From the NCBI RefSeq assembly GCF_017308975.1, contig NZ_JADWPD010000008.1:124001-188000 (forward strand): a stretch of 64,000 bases of DNA. The letters are read 5' to 3'. The notes under the pieces are model-generated. The model saw nothing but the letters and a program-made list of their open reading frames with translations, searched no databases and was not told the origin of the DNA. The DNA is from Amycolatopsis sp. MtRt-6. Its GTDB lineage: Bacteria > Actinomycetota > Actinomycetes > Mycobacteriales > Pseudonocardiaceae. Both the position numbers and the translations under genes were made by a program. Shown piece after piece: positions 43,627-55,633 of the stretch (position 1 is its first letter; each line of letters opens with the position of its first letter).

Positions 43627-44509
43627 GACCAAGGTCGCGGTGCACCACCTTCACGGCCATACCGTCTTCTTTGGACAGACGCTGGGCGAGCTCCACCGAC
43701 AGCGCCACGCTGCGGTGCTTGCCGCCGGTGCAGCCCACGGCCAGCGTCAGGTACCGCTTGCCCTCGCGCTTGTAGCCGGCGCCGATCAGCCGCAGCAGCT
43801 GGTGGTAGCGGTCGAGGAACTCCTCGGCGCCTTCCTGGGAGAGGACGTAGTTGCGGACCTCGCCGTCGAGCCCGGTGTGCTCGCGCAGCTCCGGGATCCA
43901 GAACGGGTTGGGCAGGAACCGGACGTCCATCACCAGGTCGGCGTCCATCGGCAGGCCGTACTTGTAGCCGAAGGACAGCACGGTGACGCGGGTCTGGGTG
44001 CTCGCTTCGGAGCCGAAGGCGTCCTCGATCTTGGCGCGCAGGTCGTGCACCGACAGCGACGACGTGTCGAGCACCAGGTCGGCCTCTTCGCGCAGCGGCT
44101 CCAGCAGCGTCCGTTCCGCGGTGATGCCGTCGGCGAGCCGGCCGTCGCCCTGCATCGGGTGGCCGCGGCGGACGGCCTCGAAGCGCCGCACCAGCACGGC
44201 GTCGGTCGCCTCCAGGAACAGCACGCGCGGCTTGTAGCCGCGGGCGTCGAGGTCCTTGATCACCGAGGCGAGGTCGTCGGTGAAGGCGCGCGAGCGCACG
44301 TCCATCACCACCGCGACCTTCGTGATCGCGCCGCGCGCCTGCGCGCCCAGCTCGACCATCGTCGCGATCAGCTCCGGGGGCAGGTTGTCGACGACGAACC
44401 AGCCCAGGTCCTCCAGGCACTTGGCCGCCGTGCTGCGGCCCGCGCCGGAGAGCCCGGACACCACCGCGACCTCCATGCCGGACCCGCGGATCTCCTCTTG
44501 CGCACTCAC
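43619..44509 (-). CDS. rapZ: RNase adapter protein RapZ (P-loop)
   Basis: This 296-residue nucleotide-binding protein has the P-loop VSGLSGAGRSTAAKCLEDLG, in which the usual lysine of GxxGxGKS is Arg, as I recall for other actinobacterial members, and the C-terminal RapZ domain with NPFWIPELREHTGLDGEV and GCTGGKHRSVALSVEL. In E. coli RapZ controls GlmZ/GlmS; in actinobacteria the role is less clear and probably concerns nucleotide sensing. GTG at 44509 lies 10 bases after the uvrC stop. Second gene of uvrC-rapZ-yvcK-whiA. Confidence 0.95.
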   Translation of the reverse strand: MSAQEEIRGSGMEVAVVSGLSGAGRSTAAKCLEDLGWFVVDNLPPELIATMVELGAQARGAITKVAVVMDVRSRAFTDDLASVIKDLDARGYKPRVLFLEATDAVLVRRFEAVRRGHPMQGDGRLADGITAERTLLEPLREEADLVLDTSSLSVHDLRAKIEDAFGSEASTQTRVTVLSFGYKYGLPMDADLVMDVRFLPNPFWIPELREHTGLDGEVRNYVLSQEGAEEFLDRYHQLLRLIGAGYKREGKRYLTLAVGCTGGKHRSVALSVELAQRLSKEDGMAVKVVHRDLGRE

Positions 44510-44519
44510 TGTCTTTCCC

Positions 44520-46469
44520 TTACTCCCCTGGTTTCGGATCGGCGCCGGTCTCCCCGGCCAGCGCGGCGACCACGGCCTCCGCGGTGCGCCTGCCGAAGCC
44601 GGGCACCGCCTCGATCTCTTCGATCCTGGCCTGCTTGAGCTTCTTCACCGAGCCGAAGTGCTTGATCAGCGCGGTGCGGCGAGCCTGCCCCAGCCCGGGC
44701 ACACTGTCCAATTCGGACGTCACCAGCCGCTTGGAGCGCTTCTCGCGGTGGTAGGCGATGGCGAAGCGGTGAGCCTCGTCACGCAGCCGCTGCAGCAGGT
44801 ACAGCCCCTCCGACGTCCGGGGCAGGATCACCGGATCGGGGTCGGCGGGCAGCCAGACCTCTTCGAGCCGCTTGGCCAGCCCCACCACGGAGATGTCGGT
44901 GATGCCGAGCTCGGCCAGCACGTCGGCGGCCGCGGTGGCCTGCGGCCCCGCACCGTCGACGACCAGCAGGTTCGGCGGGTAGGCGAACTTCTTCGGCCGC
45001 CCGGTTTCGGGGTCGAGGCCGGGCTTGCTCGACTCGTCCGTGGTTTCCTTGAGGTAGCGATAGAAGCGGCGCCGGACGACCTCGGCGATCGAGGCGACGT
45101 CGCCCTCGGTGGCGGCCTCGCGCAGCGCGAAGCGCCGGTACTCCGACTTGCGCGCGAGCCCGTCTTCGAACACGACCAGCGACGCGACGACGTCGCTGCC
45201 CTGGATGTGGCTGATGTCGACGCACTCGATGCGCAGTGGCGCGGTGTCGAGGCCGAGGAACTCCTGCAGCTCGGTGAGCGCCGCCGAGCGGGCCGTGAGG
45301 TCGCCGGCGCGGCGCAGCTTGTGCTGGGTGAACGCCTCGCCCGCGTTGCGCTGCACGGTCTCGGCCAGCGCCTTCTTGTCGCCGCGCTGCGGCACCCGCA
45401 GCTGGACCCGCGAGCCGCGCAGCCCGGTGAGCCACTCCGCGACCGCCTCGGCGTCCGCCGGCAGCTCGGGGACCAGGACCTCGCGCGGGACGACCGGGCC
45501 GGAGTCGACGTCGTCGCGGGCGTCGAGCTCGGCCTCGTCGCCGTAGAACTGGGTGAGGAAGTGGTCGACCAGGGCCGGGACGTCCATCTCCTCGGCCTTG
45601 TCGATGACCCAGCCGCGCTGGCCACGGACCCGGCCGCCGCGCACGTGGAACACCTGGACGGCGGCTTCCAGCTCGTCGTGGGCGAACGCGACGACGTCGG
45701 CGTCGGTGCCGTCGCCGAGCACCACCGCCTGCTTCTCCATGGCGCGGCGCAGCGCGCCGAGGTCGTCGCGCAGCCGGGCGGCGCGCTCGAACTCGAGCTC
45801 TTCCGAGGCGTCCGCCATCTCGGCTTCGAGGCGCTTGATCATGACGTCGGTCTTGCCGGCGAGGAAGTCGCAGAAGTCCTCGACGATGTCGCGGTGTTCG
45901 TCGGCCGACACCCGGCCCACGCACGGCGCCGAGCACTTGTCGATGTAGCCGAGCAGGCAGGGCCTGCCGATCTGGCCGTGACGCCGGAACACCCCGGCCG
46001 AGCAGGTGCGCGCCGGGAAGACGCGCAGCAGCAGGTCGAGCGTCTCCCGGATGGCCCACGCGTGCGCGTACGGGCCGAAGTACCGGACGCCCTTCTTGCG
46101 GGCGCCGCGGTAGACGTGCAGGCGGGGGAACTCCTCGTTCAGCGTCACCGCGAGCACCGGGTAGCTCTTGTCGTCGCGGTAGCGGACGTTGAACCGGGGG
46201 TCGAACTCCTTGATCCAGTTGTACTCGAGCTGGAGCGCCTCGACCTCGGTGGTGACGACGGTCCATTCGACGCTCGCGGCCGTGGTGACCATCTGCCGGG
46301 TGCGCGGGTGCAGGCCGGAGAGGTCGGCGAAGTAGGAGTTCAGCCTGCTGCGGAGGCTTTTCGCCTTGCCGACGTAGATGACCCGCTTGGTCGCGTCACG
46401 GAATTTGTACACGCCAGGGGCATCCGGGATGCTCCCCGGCGAGGGACGGTAGGTGGTCGGGTCAGCCAC
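44520..46469 (-). CDS. uvrC: excinuclease ABC subunit UvrC
   Basis: This 649-residue nuclease makes both cuts in nucleotide excision repair. The GIY-YIG domain is at the N-terminus ([26 protein letters not shown]), the UVR/UvrB-contact region and Cys-rich part ([13 protein letters not shown]) follow, then the RNase H-like endonuclease domain ([30 protein letters not shown]), and a C-terminal helix-hairpin-helix ([38 protein letters not shown]). The GTG at 46469 is the start; a TAGTCT hexamer 6 bases before it suggests a leaderless transcript. First gene of the uvrC operon. Confidence 0.96.
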   Translation of the reverse strand: MADPTTYRPSPGSIPDAPGVYKFRDATKRVIYVGKAKSLRSRLNSYFADLSGLHPRTRQMVTTAASVEWTVVTTEVEALQLEYNWIKEFDPRFNVRYRDDKSYPVLAVTLNEEFPRLHVYRGARKKGVRYFGPYAHAWAIRETLDLLLRVFPARTCSAGVFRRHGQIGRPCLLGYIDKCSAPCVGRVSADEHRDIVEDFCDFLAGKTDVMIKRLEAEMADASEELEFERAARLRDDLGALRRAMEKQAVVLGDGTDADVVAFAHDELEAAVQVFHVRGGRVRGQRGWVIDKAEEMDVPALVDHFLTQFYGDEAELDARDDVDSGPVVPREVLVPELPADAEAVAEWLTGLRGSRVQLRVPQRGDKKALAETVQRNAGEAFTQHKLRRAGDLTARSAALTELQEFLGLDTAPLRIECVDISHIQGSDVVASLVVFEDGLARKSEYRRFALREAATEGDVASIAEVVRRRFYRYLKETTDESSKPGLDPETGRPKKFAYPPNLLVVDGAGPQATAAADVLAELGITDISVVGLAKRLEEVWLPADPDPVILPRTSEGLYLLQRLRDEAHRFAIAYHREKRSKRLVTSELDSVPGLGQARRTALIKHFGSVKKLKQARIEEIEAVPGFGRRTAEAVVAALAGETGADPKPGE

Positions 46470-46504
46470 TCCTCCAGACTATGCAGTGGCGCGAAGCGTC
46501 TCCG

Positions 46505-46533
46505 TTGAGGGTGGCGGTGGGGGCATGGATGGA
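46505..46533 (+). promoter_or_regulatory. 29-nt element, copy 2
   Basis: Plus-strand copy of the element at 32822-32850 (28 of 29 bases alike, differing at one C/T). It lies between the divergent uvrC and trypsin-like genes, pointing away from uvrC and about 160 bases before the protease start. Confidence 0.7.
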
Positions 46534-46689
46534 CTATGGGTCGGCACCGACAGTTTTCGGCGGGCCCCCGGCTGCCCCATCGGAAGTAGGGTGTTCGTCC
46601 GTTTCCGACCTTCGTCGGTGTCCGCCCGGGTGACCCGGTGGTTACTTTCCGACCGGCCGCTTCGGTCCCCCTCCGAAAGGATCACCGCC

Positions 46690-47412
46690 GTGACCCCTCT
46701 CCGTCTCCTCGGTGCCGCTTCCGCGGCCGCCGTCGCGCTGACCCTCGCGGGCGGCGCGGTCGCCTCCGCGGGCGTCCAGCCGAACATCGTCGGCGGCACC
46801 ACCGCCCCGACGGTCTCCTGGGGTGCCCAGGTGTACGTCAACACGCCCGGCCGTGACTACCAGGGCTTCAACTGCTCGGGCACGGTCATCGCTTCGCGCT
46901 GGGTGCTGACCGCGGTGCACTGCCTCGACGAGGACAACTCGGGGATGTACGTCCGGGTCGGCAGCAACACGCTGCTGTCGGGCACGAAGATCGCCGTCGA
47001 CGGCAAGTACGAGTCCCCCAGCGGCGACATCGCGCTGCTGCACCTGGCGTCGGCGACCAGCGCCTCGCCGATCTCGCTGGGCAGCTCGGACCCGGCGACC
47101 GGCAGCACCAACCAGATCTACGGCTGGGGCCGCACCACCCCGACCGGCCCGCCGGCGACGTCGCTGAAGACGGCCAACGTCCAGGTGACGGGCCGTTCCA
47201 CGGACGCCTACGGCGGCCGCGCGATCCAGAGCGTCGGCGTCAACGGCTCGGCGTGGAAGGGCGACTCGGGCGGGCCGCAGGTGGCCAACGGCGTGCAGGT
47301 CGGCGTCGCGTCGACGGTCCAGAACCAGAGCGGGTCGAACACGCGCGGGACGAACAACTACGCGAGCGTGGCCGCGAGCCGGACCTGGATCCGGACGACG
47401 TCGGGCATCTGA
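46690..47412 (+). CDS. secreted trypsin-like serine protease
   Basis: This 240-residue protein has a signal peptide (LLGAASAAAVALTLAGGAVASAG) and, right after it, the mature N-terminus IVGGTTAP of chymotrypsin-family enzymes, with little or no propeptide. The catalytic triad is seen: His in SRWVLTAVHC, Asp in SPSGDIALLHL, Ser in WKGDSGGPQ. It is shorter than typical S1 trypsins. GTG at 46690 is the start, with AAAGGA 8 bases upstream; upstream in-frame ATGs would precede the signal peptide and are unlikely. A strong terminator follows. Confidence 0.92.
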   Translation: MTPLRLLGAASAAAVALTLAGGAVASAGVQPNIVGGTTAPTVSWGAQVYVNTPGRDYQGFNCSGTVIASRWVLTAVHCLDEDNSGMYVRVGSNTLLSGTKIAVDGKYESPSGDIALLHLASATSASPISLGSSDPATGSTNQIYGWGRTTPTGPPATSLKTANVQVTGRSTDAYGGRAIQSVGVNGSAWKGDSGGPQVANGVQVGVASTVQNQSGSNTRGTNNYASVAASRTWIRTTSGI

Positions 47413-47423
47413 GTTCTCCTCGG

Positions 47424-47455
47424 CCGGGGCGGCGCTTCGGCGCCGCCCCGGTTTT
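47424..47455 (+). terminator. intrinsic terminator of the protease gene
   Basis: A 12-bp GC stem (CCGGGGCGGCGC / GCGCCGCCCCGG) with a TTCG tetraloop and a TTTT tail starts 11 bases after the stop. Confidence 0.93.
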
Positions 47456-47483
47456 GTCGGTGGCGTGTGGGATGCTCGCGGGC

Positions 47484-48263
47484 ATGCGGATCGCCACCTG
47501 GAACGTGAACTCCATCGTCCCCCGCCTGCCCCGCGTGCTGGACTGGCTGGAGAAGACGGCACCGGACGTGCTGTGCCTGCAGGAGGTGAAGACCACGACG
47601 GAGAAGTTCCCGCTGGCCGAGGTCGAGGCGCTGGGGTACGAGGTGGCGGCGTACGGGCTCGGCCGCTGGAACGGCGTGGGGATCGTGTCGCGGGTGGGTC
47701 TGTCGGACGTGGTGCGCGGGCTGCCGGGCGAGCCGCAGTTCGACGGGGCTTCGGAAGCGCGAGCGGTGGGCGCCACCTGCGGCGGGGTGCGGGTGTGGTC
47801 GGTGTACGTGCCGAACGGGCGCGAGCCGGACAACCCGCACTACGGGTACAAGCTGGAGTGGCTGGAGTCGCTGCACTCGCTGGTTTCGTCGGAGCTGTCT
47901 TCTTCGGGCCCGTTCGCGGTGCTGGGCGACTTCAACGTGGCCCCGACGGACGCGGACGTCTGGGACATCGCGGCGTTCGCGGAGTCGACGCACGTGACCC
48001 CAGCGGAACGCGAAGCCCTGGCACGCCTGCGGAAGCTGGGGCTGTCGGACGTGTTCCCGCGGCCGTTGAAGTACGACCACCCGTTCACGTACTGGGACTA
48101 CCGGGCGGGGAACTTCCCGAACAACAAGGGGATGCGCATCGACCTGGTGTACGGGAACGAGGCTTTCGCTTCCGCCGTCACGGATTCGTACGTGGACCGG
48201 GAGGCGCGGAAGGGCAAGGGGCCTTCGGACCACGCCCCGATCGTGGTCGACCTGGACCTCTGA
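47484..48263 (+). CDS. xth: exodeoxyribonuclease III
   Basis: This 259-residue AP endonuclease/exonuclease III repairs abasic sites. The EEP-family motifs are all present: IATWNVNSI, LCLQEVKT (metal Glu), YVPNGREPDNPHYGYKLEWL, GDFNVAPTDADVWD, and GPSDHAPIVVDL at the end. ATG at 47484 is chosen from the family N-terminus. It is transcribed toward the riboflavin genes (convergent with the PH-domain gene). Confidence 0.94.
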   Translation: MRIATWNVNSIVPRLPRVLDWLEKTAPDVLCLQEVKTTTEKFPLAEVEALGYEVAAYGLGRWNGVGIVSRVGLSDVVRGLPGEPQFDGASEARAVGATCGGVRVWSVYVPNGREPDNPHYGYKLEWLESLHSLVSSELSSSGPFAVLGDFNVAPTDADVWDIAAFAESTHVTPAEREALARLRKLGLSDVFPRPLKYDHPFTYWDYRAGNFPNNKGMRIDLVYGNEAFASAVTDSYVDREARKGKGPSDHAPIVVDLDL

Positions 48264-48290
48264 GCGCCCGGCCGCTTGAGAAGCCGGGTG

Positions 48291-50558
<2,268 letters not shown>

Positions 50559-50562
<4 letters not shown>

Positions 50563-51188
50563 GACCGCACCTCCGTGCCGCTGTCGCGATTGTGCACCTG
50601 GTCGCGGATGTGGGCCTCGGCCAGCTTCTCCACGTACTTCGCCACCACGTCGACCTCGAGGTTGACCAGGTCGCCGGCCTCCCGGCGGCCGAGGGTCGTC
50701 ACCTCCAGGGTGGTGGGGATCAGCGCGACCGAGAACCGGTCGCCGCCGATCGCCGCGACCGTCAGCGAAACGCCGTCGACCGCGATGGAGCCCTTCTCGA
50801 CCACGTACCGGGACAGGTGCGCCGGCAGCGCGAACGTCGTGACGCCGTTCTCGTCGCGGCCGAGGAACACGCCGGTCCCGTCGACGTGGCCCTGCATGAT
50901 GTGCCCGCCGAGCCGGCCGCCGGCCGGGGTGGCGCGCTCGAGGTTGACCCGGTCGCCGACCGCCACCTTGGCGAGACTCGACCGCTGCAGCGTCTCGTCC
51001 ACGACGTCGACGGTGAACTCGCCGCCGGTCACCTCGACGACGGTCAAGCAGACCCCGCTGACCGCGATCGAGTCGCCGTGCCCGGCGTCGCTGGTGACCA
51101 GCGGGCCGCGGACCCGCAGCCGGGCCGCGTTCGTCAGCTGCTCGACCGCGGTGACTTCGCCGATCTCCTCGACTATGCCGGTGAACAC
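50559..51188 (-). CDS. ribE: riboflavin synthase alpha subunit
   Basis: This 209-residue enzyme makes riboflavin from two lumazine molecules. Two tandem lumazine-binding domains are visible, each with the conserved pattern: [12 protein letters not shown] and [14 protein letters not shown] in the first, [11 protein letters not shown] and [14 protein letters not shown] in the second. GTG at 51188 has AAGGAGG 8 bases upstream. It overlaps ribBA by 4 bases. No FMN riboswitch-like structure is apparent in the 79 bases between rpe and this gene. Confidence 0.95.
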
Positions 51189-51267
51189 GTGCGCTGCCTC
51201 CTTGTGAGCCGGTCCTTCCATCCAACACCCGCCGCGGCCCGGTGGCTTCTCCGGTGCCGCCGCGGGG

Positions 51268-51954
51268 TCAGCCGGCCCGGCCGCGGGCCGCCTGTTCGCG
51301 CAGCGCGGCGACCGCCTTGCCCGGGTCGCCGGCGCCGTAGACGGCGGACCCGGCGACGAAGCAGTCGACGCCCGCCTCGGCGGCCTGCTCGATGGTGTCG
51401 GTGTTGATGCCGCCGTCGATCTCGACGATCAGCTTCAGGTGCCCGGTGTCGACCAGCCGCCGCGCGGTGCGGACCTTGGTCAGGACGTCGGCGATGAACG
51501 ACTGCCCGCCGAAGCCCGGCTCGACCGACATGACCAGCAGCGTGTCGTAGTGCTTGAGCGCGTCGAGCCACGGCTCGAGCGCGGTGCCCGGCTTGATCGA
51601 GAGACCGGCCTTCGCGCCCGCGGCACGCAGGTTCTTCGCCAGCGCGACCGGGTCCTTGGCGGCCTCGGCGTGCACGGTGACGTTGTAGGCGCCGGCCTCG
51701 GCGTACCCGATCGCCCAGCGGTCGGGGTCGTCGATCATCAGGTGACAGTCGATCGGCAGGTCGGTGCTGTCGATCAGGGCCTTGGCCACGGGCAGGCCGA
51801 GGGTCAGGTTGGGCACGAAGTGCGCGTCCATGACGTCGACGTGGACCCAGTCGGCGCGGGTCTCCCCGCCGCCGGCCACGGCGGCGATCTCCTCGCCGAG
51901 CCGGGCGAAGTCCGCCGCGAGGATGCTGGGGGCGATCAAAGGTCGGTCTGCCAC
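51268..51954 (-). CDS. rpe: ribulose-phosphate 3-epimerase
   Basis: This 228-residue TIM-barrel epimerase interconverts ribulose-5-phosphate and xylulose-5-phosphate. Motifs include [49 protein letters not shown], and [11 protein letters not shown] at 51954 with TACACT 6 bases before it points to a leaderless transcript. It leads the rpe-ribE-ribBA-ribH run. ribD, which often lies between rpe and ribE in actinobacteria, is absent here. Confidence 0.95.
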   Translation of the reverse strand: MADRPLIAPSILAADFARLGEEIAAVAGGGETRADWVHVDVMDAHFVPNLTLGLPVAKALIDSTDLPIDCHLMIDDPDRWAIGYAEAGAYNVTVHAEAAKDPVALAKNLRAAGAKAGLSIKPGTALEPWLDALKHYDTLLVMSVEPGFGGQSFIADVLTKVRTARRLVDTGHLKLIVEIDGGINTDTIEQAAEAGVDCFVAGSAVYGAGDPGKAVAALREQAARGRAG

Positions 51955-51960
51955 GTCCCG

Positions 51961-51966
51961 AGTGTA
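51961..51966 (-). promoter_or_regulatory. -10 element of rpe
   Basis: TACACT (minus strand) 6 bases before the GTG start of rpe fits a leaderless promoter. Confidence 0.45.
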
Positions 51967-52048
51967 GGAGGACGGCGCTAACGCTCGCTAACCGGTTGTG
52001 ACCAGGATCTGGCTCCGGAGCGGGAGGCGGAGGCGACCCGGCCGGCCA

Positions 52049-52054
52049 TAGGCT
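52049..52054 (+). promoter_or_regulatory. -10 element of the histidine kinase operon
   Basis: TAGGCT 7 bases before the ATG at 52062 fits a leaderless promoter divergent from that of rpe. Confidence 0.45.
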
Positions 52055-52061
52055 CGCCGCC

Positions 52062-53261
52062 ATGTCCGGATTCTTCCAGTCCCTGGCGCGGATCGGCAGC
52101 TACCGCAGCCTCCCCTTCGCCGTCGCGGGTGCCGTCCTGACGGTGCCGGCCTCCCCCTTCGCGCTCGCCGCGGCCGTGTCCGTCGAGGCCGACTCCCGGG
52201 TCCGGGCGTTGCTCGCCCTGATCGCCGTGGCGGTGCTGATGGGGCTGCTGGGCCTGCTGGGACCGGTGCGGCGGGCCGGCATCGGCCTGGCGAACGCCCT
52301 GCTCGGCACGGCCATCCCGGCCCCGGCCGGCCGCCCCGACGCCGGTTCGCGGCTGCGTTCGGGCCTGTGGCTCGCCCTGCACACGGCGCTGAGCGGCGTC
52401 CTGCTCACCGTGCTCGCCTTCCTGAGCCTGGGCCTGCTCGTGCCCGCGGTCTGGCTGGCCGGCGGCCAGGACACCATCAGCCTGTTCTGGGACGACGTCC
52501 CGCTCGGCGGCTGGACGGTCCCGTTCGGCATCGTCCTGCTCTTCGCCGCGCTGGTCCTCACCGCGGGCGCCACCCACGGCTTCCGGACGGGCGCGGAAAC
52601 GCTGCTCGGCCCGTCCGACGCCGAACGCACGGCACAGGCCGAACGCCGGTCGGCCGTGCTCGCCCAGCGCAACCGGCTGGCCCGGGAGCTGCACGACTCG
52701 ATCGGGCACACGCTGACGACGTCGACGATCCAGGCGGCGGCCGCGGCCGATCTCGTCGAGACGGACCCGGCACAGGCCCGGCGCGCACTCGGCACGATCG
52801 AAGAAGCGTCTCGAAGCGCCCTCGATGACCTCGACCACGTCCTGGGGCTGCTGCGCGAGGAGCCGGCCGCGAAAGCGCCGACGCGCACGCTCGCCGAGGT
52901 GGACGTGCTCGCCGTGCGGGCCCGCGAAGCCGGGCTCGACGTGCGCCTGGCCGTCACCGGGCCGGTCGCCGCGCTGCCCGCCACGGTGTCGCGCGAGGGA
53001 TACCGGATCGTCCAGGAGGGCCTGACCAACGCGTTGCGCCACGCCGGTCCGGGCGCGGTCGACGTCCGGGTCGAGGCCGGGCCGGACCGCCTCGGCATCG
53101 CGGTCGTCAACGCCCTGCCCGGCGACGGGCCGCGGACCGGGCGGCGCGGGCTGACCGGGCTCGCCGAGCGCGTCGAAGCCCTGCGCGGCGAGCTCGACGC
53201 CGGGCCGGACGGGCAGCAGTGGCGGCTGCGCGCGACGATCCCGCTGCGGGCGGGCGCGTGA
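52062..53261 (+). CDS. sensor histidine kinase of a NarL-type two-component system
   Basis: This 399-residue kinase has four to five transmembrane segments in the first 190 residues, then a HisKA_3 domain with the phospho-accepting histidine in RLARELHDSIGHTLTTSTIQAA and a HATPase_c domain (YRIVQEGLTNALRHAG, RRGLTGLAERVEAL). The glycine box is shorter than usual. Its TGA overlaps the GTG of the response regulator gene, so the pair is made together. The signal is unknown. Confidence 0.92.
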   Translation: MSGFFQSLARIGSYRSLPFAVAGAVLTVPASPFALAAAVSVEADSRVRALLALIAVAVLMGLLGLLGPVRRAGIGLANALLGTAIPAPAGRPDAGSRLRSGLWLALHTALSGVLLTVLAFLSLGLLVPAVWLAGGQDTISLFWDDVPLGGWTVPFGIVLLFAALVLTAGATHGFRTGAETLLGPSDAERTAQAERRSAVLAQRNRLARELHDSIGHTLTTSTIQAAAAADLVETDPAQARRALGTIEEASRSALDDLDHVLGLLREEPAAKAPTRTLAEVDVLAVRAREAGLDVRLAVTGPVAALPATVSREGYRIVQEGLTNALRHAGPGAVDVRVEAGPDRLGIAVVNALPGDGPRTGRRGLTGLAERVEALRGELDAGPDGQQWRLRATIPLRAGA

Positions 53262-53920
53262 CGCCGACGGTGCTGCTCGCCGACGACGAGCCGCTGGTCC
53301 GCACCGGGCTCCGGGCGCTGCTGGAGCAGCAGGGCCTGCCGGTGGTCGGCGAGGCGGCCGACGGCGGCGAGGTCCTCGAAGCGGTGCGGCGGACCCGGCC
53401 GGACGTCGTGCTGATGGACGTCCGGATGCCCGGGACCGACGGCATCGAGGCCACCCGCCAGGTGCTCGCGGCGCTGGCGGAGCCGCCGAAGATCCTCGTC
53501 GTCACGACGTTCGACAACGACGACTACGTGCACGACGCGCTGCTGGCCGGGGCCAGCGGGTTCCTGCTGAAGCGGGCGCGCAAGGAGGAGATCGCGCACG
53601 CGGTGCGGACGGTGGCCACCGGGGAGTCCCTGCTGTTCCCGGAGGCGATCCGCCGGCTGGTGAGCCGGCGGGTTCCCGGCGGCGGTGAGCACGCACGGGC
53701 GGCGAAGACGCTCACCCGCCGGGAAGCCGAGGTGCTGCGGCTCATCGCGACCGGACTGTCCAACCAGGACATAGCCGCGGCGCTGGTGATCAGCCTGGAG
53801 ACGGTGAAGACCCACGTGGGCAACATCTTCGCCAAGCTCGGTGCCGGCAACCGCAGCCAGGCGGTGGTCATCGCCTACGAAGCCGGGGTCGTGCGGCCCG
53901 GCCACGTCGGCGGCCGTTGA
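53258..53920 (+). CDS. LuxR/NarL-family response regulator
   Basis: This 220-residue regulator has a receiver domain with acidic pocket LLADDEP, the phospho-accepting Asp in DVVLMDVRMPGTDG, and the conserved KR near LKRARKEE, followed by a LuxR-type helix-turn-helix (LTRREAEVLRLIATGLSNQDIAAALVISLETVKTHVGNIFAKL). It is the partner of the kinase directly upstream (GTGA overlap). The serine hydrolase 110 bases downstream could be a target, but that is a guess from location. Confidence 0.95.
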   Translation: MTPTVLLADDEPLVRTGLRALLEQQGLPVVGEAADGGEVLEAVRRTRPDVVLMDVRMPGTDGIEATRQVLAALAEPPKILVVTTFDNDDYVHDALLAGASGFLLKRARKEEIAHAVRTVATGESLLFPEAIRRLVSRRVPGGGEHARAAKTLTRREAEVLRLIATGLSNQDIAAALVISLETVKTHVGNIFAKLGAGNRSQAVVIAYEAGVVRPGHVGGR

Positions 53921-54030
53921 CCCGAACGGGGGTGAGGTTTACCGCAGGAAGACTCTGTGGTTTGCCTCATCCCGCCGGCGTCCCGGAATCCCTAGCGTGA
54001 ACGGAGACCGACACGAGGGGGTTCGTTTTC

Positions 54031-55137
54031 ATGCGGAAGTCATTGCGGGTCGTCACCGCCGGCACGCTCGTCGCGTTGCTCGTCGCCACCACGGCGGCAC
54101 CGGCGCTCGCCGCCACGAGCCCGGTCCAGGACCGGCTCGACGTGCTGACCGCCCAGGACGGCGTGCCCGGCGCCGAGGCGGTGATCCAGGACGGCCGCCG
54201 GACGCGGGTCGTGCGCAGCGGCACCGGCGATCTCACCACCGGAAAACCGTTCCCCCGCAACGGCTCGTTCCGCGCGGGCAGCGTCACGAAGACGTTCGTC
54301 GCCACCGTCGTCCTGCAGCTCGCCGGCGAAGGGCGGGTGCGGCTGGACGCGCCGGTTTCGCGGTACTTGCCGGGACTTCTGCCGGACGAGCGGATCACCG
54401 TGCGCCACCTGCTGCAACACACGAGCGGGCTCTACAACTACACGCTGGACTTCGCCGGGCTCGACCCGGAAACCCTGCGCCACCGCGGCGCCGAACCCGC
54501 CGAGCTGGTGGCGATGGCGCTGAAGCACCCGCCGTTGTTCGCGCCCGGCGCGCAGTGGTCGTACTCCAACACCAACTACATCGTGGCCGGGATGATCGTC
54601 GAACGCGTCACCGGGCACGACCTGAGCGGCGAGATCGCCCGGCGGATCGCCCGCCCGCTGGGCCTGCGCGGCACCTACCTCCCCCGCCGCGGCGACGAGC
54701 GGCTGCCGGCGCCGCACGCGGTCGGCTACACCCCGATCGGCGGGCAGCTGGTGGACTTCAGCGACTTCGACGCCACCATCGCCTGGGCCGGCGGCGGGCT
54801 GGTCTCGACACCGGCCGAGCTGAACCGGTTCTACGGCGCCCTGCTGGGCGGGCGGCTGCTGCGCCCGGCCGAGCTGACGGAGATGCGGCGCACCGTCCCG
54901 GCCGACCTGGGCGGCATCCCGGGCGCGGGCTACGGCCTCGGGCTCGGCAGCATCCCGCTGTCCTGCGGCGGGGTGGTGTGGGGGCACGGCGGGTCGATCC
55001 CCGGCTTCACGACGATGTCCGGCGCCGCGGCGAACGACCACCGGGTGACGCTCGTGGCGAACCAGGACCCGCTGCCGAAGGCCACCTTCCAGCACTTCGC
55101 GGCCGCTTTCGACACCGCGTTCTGCTCAGGGAAGTAG
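54031..55137 (+). CDS. secreted serine hydrolase, class C beta-lactamase / D-Ala-D-Ala carboxypeptidase family
   Basis: This 368-residue protein has a signal peptide (RVVTAGTLVALLVATTAAPALA) and a beta-lactamase class C/DD-peptidase fold. The catalytic SxxK is SVTK in FRAGSVTKTFVA, the YxN motif is YSN in WSYSNTNYIVAGM, and the third motif is HGG in VVWGHGGSIPGF, so all key residues are present. It is likely a D-alanyl-D-alanine carboxypeptidase or esterase acting on cell wall or external substrates. Its 3' end overlaps the convergent flavoprotein gene by 12 bases. Confidence 0.9.
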   Translation: MRKSLRVVTAGTLVALLVATTAAPALAATSPVQDRLDVLTAQDGVPGAEAVIQDGRRTRVVRSGTGDLTTGKPFPRNGSFRAGSVTKTFVATVVLQLAGEGRVRLDAPVSRYLPGLLPDERITVRHLLQHTSGLYNYTLDFAGLDPETLRHRGAEPAELVAMALKHPPLFAPGAQWSYSNTNYIVAGMIVERVTGHDLSGEIARRIARPLGLRGTYLPRRGDERLPAPHAVGYTPIGGQLVDFSDFDATIAWAGGGLVSTPAELNRFYGALLGGRLLRPAELTEMRRTVPADLGGIPGAGYGLGLGSIPLSCGGVVWGHGGSIPGFTTMSGAAANDHRVTLVANQDPLPKATFQHFAAAFDTAFCSGK

Positions 55138-55623
55138 GTCCAGCACCTCGGTCCACGGCCGCCGGACGTCCAGCCGGTGCAGGGTCACCCCGGCGCCCGC
55201 CAGGGTGTCGAGGTGCCCCTGCCACGCCGGGTGGTGCACCCGGGTGTCCTGGATCTGGTACGCCACCACCACCGTGATCCCGGGCGCGCCGAGCACGTCG
55301 CCGAGCACGGTCAGGGCCTGGTTGTCCGCGATGCCGAGTGCCAGCTTCGCCACCGAGTTGGCCGAGGCCGGCGCGAAGAGGAACACGCCGGGGTCGGGGT
55401 GCGGGCGCGGCTCGCCCGGCAGCCGCGACACGCTGCGGACCGGCAGGTCGGTGTGCGCGGCCAGCTCGTCGAGGCCGCCGGTCGACTCCAGCCAGCGCAT
55501 CGCCGTCGGCGTCAGCGTGATCGCCGGGCGCCAGCCGCGGGCCGCGGCGGGTTTCACCAGCTCGGCGGCGAACCGGACGTCCAGTCCACCGCACGAGCCG
55601 GCGACCAGCCCGAGGTTCCTCAC
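55126..55623 (-). CDS. flavoprotein (HFCD / PPC decarboxylase-like)
   Basis: This 165-residue protein starts at GTG 55623 and has the homo-oligomeric flavin-containing Cys decarboxylase fold: LGLVAGSCGGLDVRFAAELVKPAAARGW, ITLTPTAMRWL, FLFAPASANSVAKLALGIADNQAL, where the ASANS...GIADN segment contacts FMN. Family members decarboxylate phosphopantothenoylcysteine or peptidyl cysteines; the conserved PXMNXXMW of coenzyme A enzymes is not seen, so the substrate is unknown. It begins 10 bases after rsmB on the same strand. Confidence 0.82.
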   Translation of the reverse strand: MRNLGLVAGSCGGLDVRFAAELVKPAAARGWRPAITLTPTAMRWLESTGGLDELAAHTDLPVRSVSRLPGEPRPHPDPGVFLFAPASANSVAKLALGIADNQALTVLGDVLGAPGITVVVAYQIQDTRVHHPAWQGHLDTLAGAGVTLHRLDVRRPWTEVLDLLP

Positions 55624-55633
55624 GGTTCGCCCG

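Noticed and set aside
51189..51267. An FMN riboswitch before ribE
   Set aside because: The 79-base gap is too short, and none of the conserved FMN element segments is visible.
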